From assembly GCA_019137195.1 (NCBI GenBank), contig JAGVSR010000087.1, positions 1-64,000 of the forward strand: a DNA stretch of 64,000 nucleotides, read 5' to 3'. The first letter of the stretch is position 1. Every line of letters begins with the position of its first letter. Positions 28,188 through 38,403 of the stretch are shown here, in pieces. Below the pieces are notes generated by a model. That model was not told where the DNA came from. It searched no databases and was given only the letters and a program-made list of their open reading frames with translations. This DNA comes from Alphaproteobacteria bacterium (GTDB lineage Bacteria; Pseudomonadota; Alphaproteobacteria; Rhizobiales; Hyphomicrobiaceae). A program made the position numbers and the translations under genes.

Positions 28188-30320
28188 TCAGCTGACGAAG
28201 CCGCGCTTCTTGAGTAGTCCCTCGACCTTCGGTAGCCGGCCGCGAAACGATCTATAGGCCGCCGCCGGCTCTTGCGTGTTGCCGGCCGCATAGATGTGAC
28301 GCGCGAGCCTCCCGGCCACGCCGGCATCGAAAACGTCGCCTGTCTCCTCGAACGCCGCGAACGCGTCCGCGTCCATCACCTCGGACCAGAGATAGCTGTA
28401 ATAGCCCGCCGCATAGCCGCCCATGCTATGCAGGAAGTGCGGCAGCCGGTGGCGCATGACGATCTCGTCCGGCATGCCGATACGCGCGAGCGTCTCCTGC
28501 TCGAAGCGGGCGACGTCGAGCTCCTCCGTGCTTGCGGTCTCGTGCAGGTCGAGGTCGACGATGGCGGACGCAGTGTACTCGACCGTCGAGAAGCCCTGGT
28601 TGAAGCCGCGCGACGCCTCGATACGCTTGAGCAGCGCTTGCGGCATCGGCCTGCCGGTATCGACGTGGAGCGCGAAGCGATTGAGCACCTCGGGCCGCAA
28701 CAACCAGTGCTCGTAGAGCTGGCTCGGCAGCTCGACGAAATCGCGCGCTACGTTGGTGCCCGAGAGCGAGGGATAGGTCACGTCCGAGAGTAGCCCGTGC
28801 AGCGCATGCCCGAGCTCGTGGAACAGCGTGCGCGCGTCATCGAGCGAGAGCAGCGTCGGAGCGCCGTCCGGACCCTTCGCGAAGCTCATCACGTTGACGA
28901 TGATCGGCCTCGAGCCGCGCCCGAGCCTGTGCTGTCCCCGGTAGCTCGACATCCACGCGCCGGACCGCTTCGAGGGTCGGGCGAAATAGTCGCCAAGGAA
29001 CAGGCCGACGTGTTCGCCGGCGCGGTTCTTGACCTCCCACACGCGAACGTCCGGATGATAGACGGGCACGCCGGTTTGCTCGGTGAACGTGAGCCCGAAC
29101 AGCCGTGAGGCTGTGTCGAACCCGGCCGCAATGATGTTGTCGAGCTGGAGGTAGGGGCGGACCTCCGCCTCGTCGAGATCGTAACGCGCCTTGCGCTCCT
29201 TCTCCGACCAGTAGCGCCAGTCCCATGCCGTGATGCTCTCGTTCTCGCCATGCGAGTGCGCGAGCCGTGCAAGTGCATCACGCTCTTCTTTGGCCTTGCC
29301 GAGAGCGTGCGGCCAGACCCGCTCCAGCAGGTCGCGCACGTTGGGCACGTTCTTGGCCATGGTGTCATCGAGGCTGTAGGCAGCAAAGGAGTCGTAGCCC
29401 ATGAGGCGGGCAAGCTCGCTCCTGAGCGCCACGACCTCGGCGATGACAGGCCCGTTGTGGGTCTTGTCCGAAAGCTCGCCGCGCCGCGTCCAGGCCTTGA
29501 AGGCCTGCTCGCGCAGGTCGCGCCGGGTCGAGAACTGAAGGAATGGCTCGACGGAGGATCGCGCCAGCGTGATGGCGTGCGCGTCCGGCCGTCCGAGGCC
29601 CTCGGCGGCCCGCTTGGCGGCGGCGCGCAGCGCCGGGGGCAGGCCGGCGAGGTCGCGCTCGGAGTCGAGGATGAGGTGCCACGACTGCTCGTCGGCCAGC
29701 ACGTTTTGCGCGAACGTGGTCATCAGCTCGGCAAGCCGGCCCTTGATCTCCGCCACCCGCTTCTTGGCCTTGGCCGGAAGCGTCGCGCCTGCGCGCACGA
29801 ACCATGTATGCATGCGCTCGACGAGGCGAAGCTCCTCGGGACCGAGGGCGAGCGCGTCCCGGCGCCCGTAGAGATCGGCGATCCGCGCGAACAGCGCCTT
29901 GTCGAGATGGATCGCACTTTCGTGGCGGGCAAGCAGCGGTGCAATCCGGCGCTCGATCGCCTGCATCTCGGCGTTGGTATTGGCGCTGGTGAGGTTGAAG
30001 AAGAGGTCCGCCGTGCGGGTGAGGAGCGCGCCGGAGGCCTCGAGCGCGCGGATGGTGTTGGCGAAGGTGGGTTTGGCCTTCTGGCTGCCGATGCGCCGGA
30101 CCTGCTCCCGGTGCTCGGCGAGGGCAGTCTTGAACGCTGGCTCGAAGTGCCGGGGCTCGATCTTCGCGAACGGAGCAAGTCCGAATGGCGTCCGCCAGGC
30201 CCCGAGGAGCGGGTTCTCGTCCGGCTGGACCGGCTTTTCCCGCTTGTGGAGCTTGGCCGCACCCTCCTGCCTCTTGCCCGCCGCGCCTTGGTCGGCAGGC
30301 TTCGCCTTCTTGGTCGTCAT
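28188..30320 (-). CDS. M3 family zinc metallopeptidase (oligopeptidase A / Dcp type)
   Basis: A 710-residue cytoplasmic peptidase that degrades short peptides. The zinc site is HELGHALHGLL, with the third ligand Glu in the downstream FVELPSQLYEHW helix; the C-terminal FLHSMGGYAAGYYSYLWSEVMDADAFAAF is typical of the Dcp/PrlC group. A Lys-rich N-terminal extension of about 35 residues precedes the domain. The ATG at 30320 has AGGGA upstream. The frame remains open to 31073, but that part runs through repeat DNA and is not coding. Confidence 0.9.
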   Translation of the reverse strand: MTTKKAKPADQGAAGKRQEGAAKLHKREKPVQPDENPLLGAWRTPFGLAPFAKIEPRHFEPAFKTALAEHREQVRRIGSQKAKPTFANTIRALEASGALLTRTADLFFNLTSANTNAEMQAIERRIAPLLARHESAIHLDKALFARIADLYGRRDALALGPEELRLVERMHTWFVRAGATLPAKAKKRVAEIKGRLAELMTTFAQNVLADEQSWHLILDSERDLAGLPPALRAAAKRAAEGLGRPDAHAITLARSSVEPFLQFSTRRDLREQAFKAWTRRGELSDKTHNGPVIAEVVALRSELARLMGYDSFAAYSLDDTMAKNVPNVRDLLERVWPHALGKAKEERDALARLAHSHGENESITAWDWRYWSEKERKARYDLDEAEVRPYLQLDNIIAAGFDTASRLFGLTFTEQTGVPVYHPDVRVWEVKNRAGEHVGLFLGDYFARPSKRSGAWMSSYRGQHRLGRGSRPIIVNVMSFAKGPDGAPTLLSLDDARTLFHELGHALHGLLSDVTYPSLSGTNVARDFVELPSQLYEHWLLRPEVLNRFALHVDTGRPMPQALLKRIEASRGFNQGFSTVEYTASAIVDLDLHETASTEELDVARFEQETLARIGMPDEIVMRHRLPHFLHSMGGYAAGYYSYLWSEVMDADAFAAFEETGDVFDAGVAGRLARHIYAAGNTQEPAAAYRSFRGRLPKVEGLLKKRGFVS

Positions 30321-30616
30321 GATCGGTCCCTCTGGCTCGCGCTCGACGGACATAGTGCGTCTGAAGCCGCAAATAAAGACAACGGGCCGGTGGGGAAGCC
30401 GGCCCGCGTCAGAGAACGTGACAGGGAGAACACTTGGGAGGGTGCCTATGGTCCGGCGCCCGTGGCCGAGGGGAATTGGGGGCTTTCTCGACCGGGGTAC
30501 CGGACCTTGTGGCAACGATCTAAGAATCGCTTGGCATTGCGGCGCCCCTTGGGCACCCCGGAGTCGAAGCCGTGGAGACTTGGGGGAATTCTGAGGATTG
30601 CCCGCGTCTGCACACC
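30321..30616. other. Gene-free leader region of the M3 peptidase gene
   Basis: No gene seen. On the minus strand, just upstream of the peptidase gene, a hairpin GGGCCGG/CCGGCCC (30384-30405) has loop CTTCCCCA and is followed by GTTGTCTTTATTT. A weaker hairpin about 30 bp further upstream (30429-30446) has loop CCTCCCAA. The C-rich loops resemble the candidate small RNA at 12.2 kb; this could be a leader element or a separate RNA. Confidence 0.35.
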
Positions 30617-30893
30617 TTGCCGGCGGCCGGCTCCCGGCAGGGGAGTCTCCGGCCCCAATCGGCGCCGACGACGGCTGGCTGTTCCAGGTCTCGCGAGGGC
30701 TGCTGGCTCCCCGCAGGGGAGTCTCCGGCCCCAATCGGCGCCTACGACGGCTGGCTGTTCCAGGTCTCGCGAGGGCTGCTAGCTCCCGGCACGGGAGTCT
30801 CCGGCCCCAATCGGCGCCGACGACGGCTGGCTGTTCCAGGTCTCGCGCCGGCGGCCGGCTCCCCGCAGGGGAGTCGCCGGCGCAATCAAAAAA
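30617..30893. repeat. Tandem palindromic array, 76-bp period
   Basis: Core palindromes (form GGCTCCCC-GCA-GGGGAGTC) start at 30629, 30705, 30781 and 30857, exactly 76 bp apart. They are separated by a nearly identical spacer containing CCAATCGGCGCCGACGACGG and TGTTCCAGGTCTCGCG. The last palindrome sits in a longer inverted repeat and ends in CAATCAAAAAA, the same right boundary as the array at 43.5 kb. 76 is not a multiple of three, and no gene fits. About 280 bp of further empty sequence follows to 31170. Confidence 0.85.
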
Positions 30894-31170
30894 GAGACCC
30901 GGTCCACGGAGATGAAGTCTCGGAATGGGGGATTGGGGGGTAGTTCTTCCGAAACCGTTGGGCATGGACCGGGCCAAGACGGGATCGATCATCTTATCGC
31001 AGACCATTGCGGCCCCCTTTTGCCCCGACTGTGACCAAGGTGTGGAAGCCGCCGCCCGAGCCCCTGTCGCCACCTCGTGCTCATGCGAAGCTAAGGCCGC
31101 TGGCCCTGCACCCCTTGAATTCCGTTTGCCTTGGGGTGATCATTAAGCCCAACAAGCATGGGAGGCGCCC

Positions 31171-31563
31171 TTGAGCGAAGCCGAGCCGATAGCGTTGCGC
31201 CCGCGGGTCGCGGGCCGGTCGCAGCAGGGATCGCTGGGGCCACTGGGGCCGCAAGGGCGCGAGACGCAATCGATAACGGCCTTCAACCGCCACGAGCTCT
31301 CCGCCATTCTCGCCGTTTATGGGCGCAAGGTTGCTGCCGGTGAATGGCGAGACTACGCCCTCGACCTCGGCCCCGAGAAGGCCGTGTTCTCGGTCTTCCG
31401 CCGCACGAGCGAATGCCCCCTCTACCGAATCGAGAAGTGCCCCAAGCTCGCAAAGCGCCAAGGTGCCTACAGCGTCGTGGCCCCCGCAGGCCTCATCCTG
31501 AAGCGCGGCCCCGACCTCGGTCGCGTGCTTGCAGTGCTCGAGAAGGTTCGCGCCGTCGATTGA
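31171..31563 (+). CDS. DUF2794 family protein
   Basis: A 130-residue protein started by TTG at 31171 with GGGAGG five bases upstream, an excellent site. The DUF2794 core is seen in FNRHELSAILAVYGRKVAAGEWRDYALD, VFSVFRRTSECPLYRIEK and DLGRVLAVLEKVRAVD. The family is small, alphaproteobacterial and uncharacterised. It ends at a shared bidirectional terminator. Confidence 0.85.
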   Translation: MSEAEPIALRPRVAGRSQQGSLGPLGPQGRETQSITAFNRHELSAILAVYGRKVAAGEWRDYALDLGPEKAVFSVFRRTSECPLYRIEKCPKLAKRQGAYSVVAPAGLILKRGPDLGRVLAVLEKVRAVD

Positions 31564-31590
31564 ATCTGACGCCCGGACGGGCACCCCCCG

Positions 31591-31630
31591 AAAAAGCAAA
31601 GGCCCCGCGAACGCGGGGCCTCGCCGTTTT
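31591..31630. terminator. Bidirectional Rho-independent terminator
   Basis: AGGCCCCGCG / CGCGGGGCCT (31600-31621) is flanked by AAAAAGCAA on the left and CGCCGTTTT on the right. It can stop both the DUF2794 gene (plus) and the convergent BI-1 gene (minus). Confidence 0.85.
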
Positions 31631-31654
31631 CGGTTGCCTCGTGCCTGACCCTGA

Positions 31655-32413
31655 CTACTCGCGGTCGCCCAGGAGCTGCAGGAGGTTCATGAACAGGCCG
31701 ACGAAATCCTGGTACAGGGCGAGCGCGCCGAACACCGAGGCCTTGGCCGCCATCTCGCCGTCGTGGGCGTAGGCGTAGTAGTCGTCCTTGATGCGCTGGT
31801 TGTCGTACGCCGTGAAGCCGGCGAAGATGAGCACGCCCAGGCTGGAGATAGCGAACTGCATCGCCGTCGACTGCAGGAAGATGTTTACGATTGCAGCGAT
31901 GATGATGCCCACGAGGCCCATGAACAGGAACGAGCCCCAGCCGGTGAGATCCTTCTTCGTCGTATAGCCCCACGCGCTCAGGGCCGCGAAGGTGGCCGCT
32001 GAGATGAAGAACACGCGGGCGATCGAGGCACCCGTGAACACCAGCAGGATTACCGAGATCGAGGCGCCGACGAGCGCGGCATAGATCCAGAACGACGCCT
32101 GCGCGGCTCCGACGCTCATGCGGTGGGCACGCACGGCAAAGAAGAATACGAACGCGAGAGGCGCGAACGCCAGCACCCACTTGAGCGGGCTGACGAAGAG
32201 CATCTGCCCGAACGATGTGAGGGCCTTGCCGCCAGCGGGGTCGACGGTGACAGCCATCGAAAAGATGAGGTAGGCGACGATGCCGGTCAGCGCTACGCCA
32301 CCGGCCATGTAGTTGTACACGCCAAGCATATACGACCGCAGGCCCTCGTCGATTGCCGCGCCGGACCGCGCGACCGTGCCAGCCTGCTGGTATCTGTCTT
32401 GAGCCTGAGCCAT
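31655..32413 (-). CDS. Bax inhibitor-1/YccA family membrane protein
   Basis: A 252-residue inner-membrane protein with seven hydrophobic helices. The first is in the YMLGVYNYMAGGVALTGIVAYL segment, which is typical of BI-1 proteins; the last carries the ALYQDFVGLFMNLLQLLG tail, including the Asp implicated in calcium leak by the family. The start ATG at 32413 has AAGGGAA upstream. Bacterial members act as pH-sensitive Ca2+ leak channels or FtsH partners; the role here is inferred only from the family. Confidence 0.9.
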   Translation of the reverse strand: MAQAQDRYQQAGTVARSGAAIDEGLRSYMLGVYNYMAGGVALTGIVAYLIFSMAVTVDPAGGKALTSFGQMLFVSPLKWVLAFAPLAFVFFFAVRAHRMSVGAAQASFWIYAALVGASISVILLVFTGASIARVFFISAATFAALSAWGYTTKKDLTGWGSFLFMGLVGIIIAAIVNIFLQSTAMQFAISSLGVLIFAGFTAYDNQRIKDDYYAYAHDGEMAAKASVFGALALYQDFVGLFMNLLQLLGDRE

Positions 32414-32573
32414 TGATGTTCCCTTGTCCCTATGATGCGAACGAGCGCCTGCGGGTGGAAATATGTGTGACCCGGGCGTCGGATTCAAGTGACGCAACTG
32501 TGTGCGGATCGAGGACTGGCGAGGGCCTCAACACGCGAATAACAAGCAGCAATATGCGAGAGCTAGAGTATTT

Positions 32574-35159
32574 CTACTCTGACCTGAGGATCGGCACAGG
32601 CCGCGCGCTCAGCACCAGCGACGTGCCGATTCCTCCGAACAGGAAGATGAGGGCGGCAGCAATGGCGAGCGCCTCCAGCACCGCCGCGAGCGAGAAGCTG
32701 AACGGGATCGCCATCACCTGCGTGACGGCAATCCACGCCGTGAGCGCGCCGGCGAGTACCGCAAGACCGGCGGTTGCCGCCGTCAGCAGCGCGTACTCCG
32801 CTGCGTGCGCAAGAAGGATGCGCCGCCGGGTGGCTCCGAGCGTCTTGAGGATGACGGCTTCGACGACACGGCGTCGCTGCGCGGTCGCGAGCGCTCCCGC
32901 CAGCACCAGGGCACCGGCCATGAGCGTGACGCTGCCGGCGATGCTGACTGCGGTCATCACCTTCGTGAAGATGGCATTGAAGGCCTCGATAGCGTCCTTG
33001 ACCCGGATCGCCGTCGCCGAGGGGAAGCTCTTGCCGAGCGCGCGCGCCATCCGCACCTCGTCGCCAAGCGCCGTGCTCTTTGGAAGCGAGATGGTGGCGA
33101 GGATCGCGTGCGGGGCGCCGGCGAGCGCGTTGGGCGAGAACACCATGACGAAGTTGAGTGCCAGGGTCTCCCACTTGACCTCCCGGAGATTGCTGATGCG
33201 CGCCGTGATGCTGCGTCCGAGCACGTTGACGGTTACCTCGTCGCCGATTCCGACCCCGAGCTTCTCCGCCAGCTCGGCCTCGAATGAGACTAGCGGCTCA
33301 CCCGCGTAGTCCTTCGGCCACCATTGGCCTTTGACGAGCTTCGATCCCTTGGGCACCTCGTCCGCGTAGGTGATGCCACGATCGCCGTTCAACACCCACT
33401 GCGCCTCGGCCGGCGCCTTGACCTCCTCCACCGGCCTTCCGCCAAGCGCGATGAGCCGACCGCGTAACATTGGCGCCTCGACTAGAACCGCGCCCGGAAT
33501 CTGCTTTTCGACTTCGGCTGTGAAGGCGCCGTACTCGCTCTTCGGGATGTCGAGCACGAAGTAGTTGGGCGACTGCTGCGGCAGACGCCCCTCGATTTCC
33601 CTGACGAGCGAGTGATCGGCCAGGGCGACCGCAACCAAGAGCGATAGACCCGAACCCAGCGACAAGACGACGGAGCGCGTCAGGCCGTCGGGCGCACCGA
33701 TGTTGCCGATGGCGAGTTTGAGCTCCGGCCGCCTCGGGCGCGCCACGCGGCGGGCTAGTCCCGTCACTGCCGAGCCGAGGCCGGCGAACAGGAAGAACAC
33801 GACGATGAGCGCAGCCACGAACAGGGACGCGATCTTGGGTGAGTCCGCCGACAGGACAGCGGCGCCGGCCATGAGACCAGCGATGGCGGCCATAGCGAGC
33901 AGGAACGGCCGCGGCGGCAGCGTCCGAGCCTCCGAGACCTCGTCGCGAAAGAGCGCGCTGGCCGAGATCTCGCCCGCACGTCCGAGAGGCCAGAGTGCGA
34001 ACAGGAGCGCCACCAGGAACCCATACGCGGCGGCGATGGCGAGGCTCGATGCCGACACCGAGAGCTCCGCCTTGATCGGCAGCGCGTCGCCGTAGAGCGC
34101 GAGGATCAGTGGCGGGATCATCGCGCCGGTCAGGAGTCCGAGCACCACCCCGATCGCCGATACGAACATGATCTGGAGGATCAGGAGTGAGATCACCACT
34201 CGTCGTGACGCACCCAGGCTCCGCATGGTCGCAATCACCTTGCGCCGCCTGTCGATGAAGGTGGCGACGGCGTTGGCGACGCCCGCTCCTCCGGTGATCA
34301 GTGCTGTGAGCCCGAGCAGCGTCAGGAATTGCCGCAGCCGCTCGAGCGTCTTCGACACCTGGGGCGAGGGATCGCGCCGGTCGACGACTGAGAAGCCGGA
34401 CTGCGGCAGCGCTGCCTTCGCCTCCTCGCGGAAGCGGTTGAGCGTGCCGGCAGTCTCGCCCGAATGCCCATCGAGCTTCAGCGAATAGCGCCAGCGGACG
34501 AGCGCGCCTGGCTTGATCAGCCCGGTCTTCCTGAGCGTCTCGAGCGAAACGAGCACGCGCGGTCCATAGGTCAGCCGGTCGACGATCGCATCCGGCTCGT
34601 TGCGAACGGTTGCCTTGATCTCGAGCGTCAGCTCGCCGATACGCATCCGGTCTCCGGTCTTGAGCCCGAGCCGCTCCAGGAGTACCGGATCTGCCGCTGC
34701 AAAGTCACCGCCGCGCACCGCCGTGTCGAGGGTCGCACCGCCGCTCAGCTCGACGGCGCCGGCCATCGGGTAGCTGGCATCGATGCCCTTGAGCTCGATC
34801 AGTGCCTGTTCGTTACCGTCGAGCGTGCGTGCCATCGAGCGCATGCTTGCGGTCTCGCTCATCCGGCCGTTGCTCTCGATCCAGGCCCGCTCGTGCGCAT
34901 CGGCCGGGGCGTGCATGCGCCCGAGGCTGACGTCGCCACCGATGATGGCCTCGCCCTGGCGCCCAAAACCGGCCTTCAAGGCGTCCGACAGCGAGCCGAC
35001 CGCTGTGATCGCCATTACACCGAGCGCAATGCAGGCGATGAAGATCGCAAAGCCTCCGAGCCCCGATCTGAGGTCGCGGAGAGCGAGCCGGACGAAGGTG
35101 GCCGGCCGCATGCCGCGGCGGCTGGCCGCGAGGGGTCCGCCTGCGATCATGGCGCTCAT
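32574..35159 (-). CDS. ABC transporter permease, YbbP/FtsX family
   Basis: An 861-residue MacB/FtsX-type permease. One N-terminal helix ([18 protein letters not shown]) is followed by a large periplasmic domain, three helices (around 270-390), a second set of helices, a second periplasmic domain, and a final three-helix block near the C-terminus. This duplicated layout is that of E. coli YbbP. Its ATG overlaps the stop of the ATPase gene (ATGA), so the two are translated together. Such pairs usually move or extract lipophilic molecules or act mechanically on the envelope. Confidence 0.87.
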   Translation of the reverse strand: MSAMIAGGPLAASRRGMRPATFVRLALRDLRSGLGGFAIFIACIALGVMAITAVGSLSDALKAGFGRQGEAIIGGDVSLGRMHAPADAHERAWIESNGRMSETASMRSMARTLDGNEQALIELKGIDASYPMAGAVELSGGATLDTAVRGGDFAAADPVLLERLGLKTGDRMRIGELTLEIKATVRNEPDAIVDRLTYGPRVLVSLETLRKTGLIKPGALVRWRYSLKLDGHSGETAGTLNRFREEAKAALPQSGFSVVDRRDPSPQVSKTLERLRQFLTLLGLTALITGGAGVANAVATFIDRRRKVIATMRSLGASRRVVISLLILQIMFVSAIGVVLGLLTGAMIPPLILALYGDALPIKAELSVSASSLAIAAAYGFLVALLFALWPLGRAGEISASALFRDEVSEARTLPPRPFLLAMAAIAGLMAGAAVLSADSPKIASLFVAALIVVFFLFAGLGSAVTGLARRVARPRRPELKLAIGNIGAPDGLTRSVVLSLGSGLSLLVAVALADHSLVREIEGRLPQQSPNYFVLDIPKSEYGAFTAEVEKQIPGAVLVEAPMLRGRLIALGGRPVEEVKAPAEAQWVLNGDRGITYADEVPKGSKLVKGQWWPKDYAGEPLVSFEAELAEKLGVGIGDEVTVNVLGRSITARISNLREVKWETLALNFVMVFSPNALAGAPHAILATISLPKSTALGDEVRMARALGKSFPSATAIRVKDAIEAFNAIFTKVMTAVSIAGSVTLMAGALVLAGALATAQRRRVVEAVILKTLGATRRRILLAHAAEYALLTAATAGLAVLAGALTAWIAVTQVMAIPFSFSLAAVLEALAIAAALIFLFGGIGTSLVLSARPVPILRSE

Positions 35160-35848
35160 GCGGCGCGCGCCTTGTCGTCGGCGACGATGCGACCGTCGGC
35201 CATGCGGATCGAGCGCTGGCACTCGGCTGCCAGCCGCTCGTCGTGTGTTACGAGCACGAGGGTCGCTTGCCGCCGCTTCTGCAGTTGGAACAGGAGGTCG
35301 ACGATCTGGCGCCCGGTACGGCTGTCGAGGTTGCCGGTCGGCTCGTCGGCCAGGATGATCCTGGGATTTGGCGCGAGCGCCCGCGCGATGGCGACCCGCT
35401 GCTGCTCGCCCCCCGAGAGCTGGGCAGGAAAGTGGTCGAGCCGATGCTCGAGTCCGACCTCGGCGAGGTGCTGCGCGGCGATCTGCAGGGCGTCCTCATG
35501 ACCCGCGAGCTCGAGCGGCAGCGCGACGTTCTCGAGCGCGGTCATCGTCGGCACGAGATGAAACGACTGGAACACGATGCCGATGTTGCTGCCGCGCATG
35601 AGCGCCAGCTCGTCCTCGCTGAGACCGGCGAGCTCGGATCCGGCCACCGTTACCCTGCCGGAAGTCGCCCGCTCGAGCCCTGCGAGAATCATGAGCAGCG
35701 ACGACTTCCCTGACCCGGAAGGACCCGCGATCGCTACCGACTGGCCGCGCGCCACATTGAGGTCCACACCGCGGAGGATGTGTACCGAGCCCGCCCGGCT
35801 GTCGAGGGTGAGGCAGACGTCCTTGAGGTCGATAACGGTCTCGCTCAC
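35156..35848 (-). CDS. ABC transporter ATPase, YbbA/LolD type
   Basis: A 230-residue ATPase with Walker [13 protein letters not shown]-loop [17 protein letters not shown], signature [15 protein letters not shown], Walker [12 protein letters not shown] and H-loop VTHD. Starts at GTG 35848 (MSETVIDL, with GAGG upstream), matching the family N-terminus; another GTG at 35884 is possible. Partner of the YbbP-type permease. The divergent neighbour is a TesA-like esterase; tesA-ybbA-ybbP also cluster in E. coli, which supports orthology. Confidence 0.9.
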   Translation of the reverse strand: MSETVIDLKDVCLTLDSRAGSVHILRGVDLNVARGQSVAIAGPSGSGKSSLLMILAGLERATSGRVTVAGSELAGLSEDELALMRGSNIGIVFQSFHLVPTMTALENVALPLELAGHEDALQIAAQHLAEVGLEHRLDHFPAQLSGGEQQRVAIARALAPNPRIILADEPTGNLDSRTGRQIVDLLFQLQKRRQATLVLVTHDERLAAECQRSIRMADGRIVADDKARAA

Positions 35849-36015
35849 CGGGTCCTCGGCTTGGCAGGAGTTCAGCGGGGCCACTTGTCCTAGACCCTCG
35901 GAGATTCTACGTCACGATAGTCACGTTCGGTGTTGGTGTGGTGACCGCACACCAGGCAGAGGCCGATACCGGCGCGGCGGTACCCAGGTGCTTGGATCAG
36001 GCTTGAGGCGGAATA

Positions 36016-36738
36016 ATGAAAAGGCTGCTAATGGATCACTGGCCTCGTCTCACGCCGGCACCGGTAGCTTGGCATGTGGTCGCCGCGTTCCTTGCTGTCA
36101 ACCTCGCGCTTCTCGGTTTTTCCATGTCGCTCGCAGCGGCCCCGGTCGGCGGGCCCATACGTATCGTCGCTTTCGGCGACAGCCTGACCGCCGGCTACAT
36201 GCTGCCGGCCAGAGATGCGTTCCCGGCCCAGCTCGAACGCGCGCTGAAGGCCAAGGGCTACGAGGTCGAGATCGCCAACGCAGGCGTCTCGGGCGACACC
36301 TCCGGCACCGGACTCGCACGCTTCGACTGGTCTATTCCCGATGGCACCGAGGCCGTCATCCTCGAGCTCGGTGCCAACGACGCGCTACGAGGCATCGACC
36401 CGGCGCTGACGAAGCGCAATCTCGAGGTCATCGTCGGCAAGCTTGTAGCGCGTAATATCGACGTCCTGCTCGCAGGCATCAGCTCGCCCGAGAACTGGGG
36501 CGGCGACTATGCCGATGCCTTCAACGCCATCTACACCGACCTCGCTGTGCAGCACGGTCTCGTCCTCTACCCCTTCTTCCTCGATGGAGTCGCCTTGAAG
36601 GCAGCCTTCAACCAGGGCGATGGATTGCACCCGACCACCGAGGGCGTCTCCATTATCGTCGAGCGCATCCTGCCCAAGGCCGAGGAGCTGATCGCACGCG
36701 TGATGGCGCGCCGTGCATCGGCCGTCGAGAAGCTCTGA
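36016..36738 (+). CDS. tesA: Exported SGNH-hydrolase (arylesterase / TesA-like)
   Basis: A 240-residue GDSL-type esterase with a signal anchor around residues 18-42. Block I is IVAFGDSLTAGY with the catalytic Ser, block II includes NAGVSGDTS, block III is LELGANDALRG, and block V is GDGLHPT with catalytic Asp and His. Acts on short esters, lysophospholipids or acyl-CoA in the periplasm. GAGGCGGAATA precedes the ATG. It faces the YbbA/YbbP pair across a 170-bp divergent region. Confidence 0.88.
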   Translation: MKRLLMDHWPRLTPAPVAWHVVAAFLAVNLALLGFSMSLAAAPVGGPIRIVAFGDSLTAGYMLPARDAFPAQLERALKAKGYEVEIANAGVSGDTSGTGLARFDWSIPDGTEAVILELGANDALRGIDPALTKRNLEVIVGKLVARNIDVLLAGISSPENWGGDYADAFNAIYTDLAVQHGLVLYPFFLDGVALKAAFNQGDGLHPTTEGVSIIVERILPKAEELIARVMARRASAVEKL

Positions 36739-36746
36739 CTTGTCCG

Positions 36747-37328
36747 ATGGCCGCCATGCAGAGATTGTTTGCCGGGATCGAGTTGTCGGACGAGGCCATG
36801 GAGGACGTGGCCCGCTTGAAGGCGCCGCTGCCCGGCGCGCGCTGGATAGAGCCGGACAATCTCCACATCACACTGCGCTTTGCCGGCGACATCGAGAGCC
36901 GCGTCGCGGCCGACTTTTCCTCCGCATTGACTGAGATCCGCGTCGAAGCCTTCTCGCTGCGACTGAAAGGCCTTGGCACGTACGGCGGCGCCACACCGTC
37001 GACGCTCTGGGCCGGAGTCGAAGCCAGCTCGCAGCTCGGCGCGTTGCAGCGCGCGACCGAGCGCGCCGCGCGTCGTGCCGGCCTGTCTCCCGAGACGCGG
37101 GCGTTCAAGCCGCACGTCACGATTGCACGCCTGGGGCGCTCCCGCGACGTGGCCCTGGCACGGTTTCTGGAACGCAACGCGCACTTTGCATCCGAGCCGT
37201 TCTTCGTCGGCCGCTTCGTCCTATTCTCATCGCGGCCTCGGGTTGGCGGCGGACCCTATGTCGTCGAGGAGGTCTACCCTCTCTCGGGCGGCCTCGGCGA
37301 CTACGGTCATCTCGACGACGGCTGGTGA
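36747..37328 (+). CDS. thpR: RNA 2',3'-cyclic phosphodiesterase (2H family)
   Basis: A 193-residue LigT/ThpR protein. Two catalytic HxT motifs are present: LHITLRFAGD near residue 40 and PHVTIARLG near residue 122, each preceded by family-typical sequence (ARWIEPDNLH, RAFKPH). It opens 2',3'-cyclic phosphates on RNA ends. It lies 8 bp after tesA, so likely co-transcribed. The ATG at 36756 (MQRLFAGIEL) is an equally good start. Confidence 0.9.
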   Translation: MAAMQRLFAGIELSDEAMEDVARLKAPLPGARWIEPDNLHITLRFAGDIESRVAADFSSALTEIRVEAFSLRLKGLGTYGGATPSTLWAGVEASSQLGALQRATERAARRAGLSPETRAFKPHVTIARLGRSRDVALARFLERNAHFASEPFFVGRFVLFSSRPRVGGGPYVVEEVYPLSGGLGDYGHLDDGW

Positions 37329-37332
37329 CGCC

Positions 37333-38403
37333 TCAGCGAAGGCGCCGTGGAGCATCGCCGGGCCAGGCGTACTTGGCGCCACCCGGCCCAAACCACCCGG
37401 AGGCGGACGCCGTCCTGGCGCGATGTTTGGTCCGCAATACGCGCTGCCGGCGGCCCGTCTCCCGCGGCGGCGGAGCGGCCACGGATGCGGTCTCGGCCGG
37501 CTCCGTTGGCAGGGCGGCCGGCTGGTCAGCACGAGCGGCCGTGCTTGTGTCGGAGCCCTCGCGTTCCGCCTCTGCCGTCGCAGGCGGTACGACGGGAGCA
37601 GGAGCAATCGGCGCCGGTGTGCTGTCCGAGAACATCTCCGGTGGCACCTCCGCGGCAATCACCGGGCCCGCAGGCTGGTCGGCGTCCGATGTGTCGCTCG
37701 CCGCACCCGACGTCGTCTCGTCGGACGCGTCTCCGTTTGGTGCGTCACCTTCGTCGGCGCTGACCACGATGGCGGCCGGCCGCGTGCTCACGGCCTGAAG
37801 CGCCGGTAGGGAGGGCTGGGCCACGGCTTGCCGGTCGCGCTCGAGTTGAGCCGAGAGCGCGTATTGGGCGTGCCGCGCGTGCTCCGACTGGTTCCATGGC
37901 ATCGGGCGGCAGGAGCAGCCGGCGATCAGCGTCTTGCGGTATTGGAACGCATTAGCGAGCTCTCCATAGCTCTGCCCCGAGAGGTCGGTCATGCTTTCGA
38001 TATCGTCGCTGCCGTGCGGCAGATAGTAGAGCTTGGCCTCGCTGTCACAGCTCTGGCGGCAGCTCTGCGCCTCCTCGTGGAAGCGCGAGCGCGACGAATT
38101 GTTGTTGATCGGCCAGTAGTAGCCGTCACAGGTGCGGACGCAGAGCGTGCGAAAGCTCCCGGACGGGCTCGAATATTGAAGTGAGGGCGCCGAGTACGTG
38201 CGCGGATAGCGGCCGGCAAAGGGGCTATAGCGTTGCAGGCTCCGGAGCGACGGTACGGGGCGCTGGCTCGCCGGCATGGAGGTGCGGGCTGGTCCGGCCC
38301 CGAACAGCTTTTCAAAGAGCGATTGGGCCTGGGCCGGCGGCGGATTGCCGGCAAGCATGGCGAGGGCGGCCGTGACACTCATCACCTGGAGAATGCAACG
38401 CAT
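37333..38403 (-). CDS. DUF2865 exported protein, copy 1
   Basis: A 356-residue protein with a signal peptide ending PPPAQAQS. The DUF2865 core (residues 85-190) has a regular cysteine pattern: LCVRTCDGYYWPI, SCRQSCDSEAKLYYLP, AGCSCRPMPW. The second half is Pro/Ala/Thr/Glu-rich and probably disordered. Function unknown; the family is typical of Rhizobiales. A second member lies directly upstream on the same strand. Confidence 0.82.
   Translation of the reverse strand: MRCILQVMSVTAALAMLAGNPPPAQAQSLFEKLFGAGPARTSMPASQRPVPSLRSLQRYSPFAGRYPRTYSAPSLQYSSPSGSFRTLCVRTCDGYYWPINNNSSRSRFHEEAQSCRQSCDSEAKLYYLPHGSDDIESMTDLSGQSYGELANAFQYRKTLIAGCSCRPMPWNQSEHARHAQYALSAQLERDRQAVAQPSLPALQAVSTRPAAIVVSADEGDAPNGDASDETTSGAASDTSDADQPAGPVIAAEVPPEMFSDSTPAPIAPAPVVPPATAEAEREGSDTSTAARADQPAALPTEPAETASVAAPPPRETGRRQRVLRTKHRARTASASGWFGPGGAKYAWPGDAPRRLR

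Noticed and set aside
30321..31073. N-terminal extension of the M3 peptidase gene
   Set aside because: The frame is open but passes through the 76-bp repeats and a hairpin; the peptidase has a good ribosome site and ATG at 30320.
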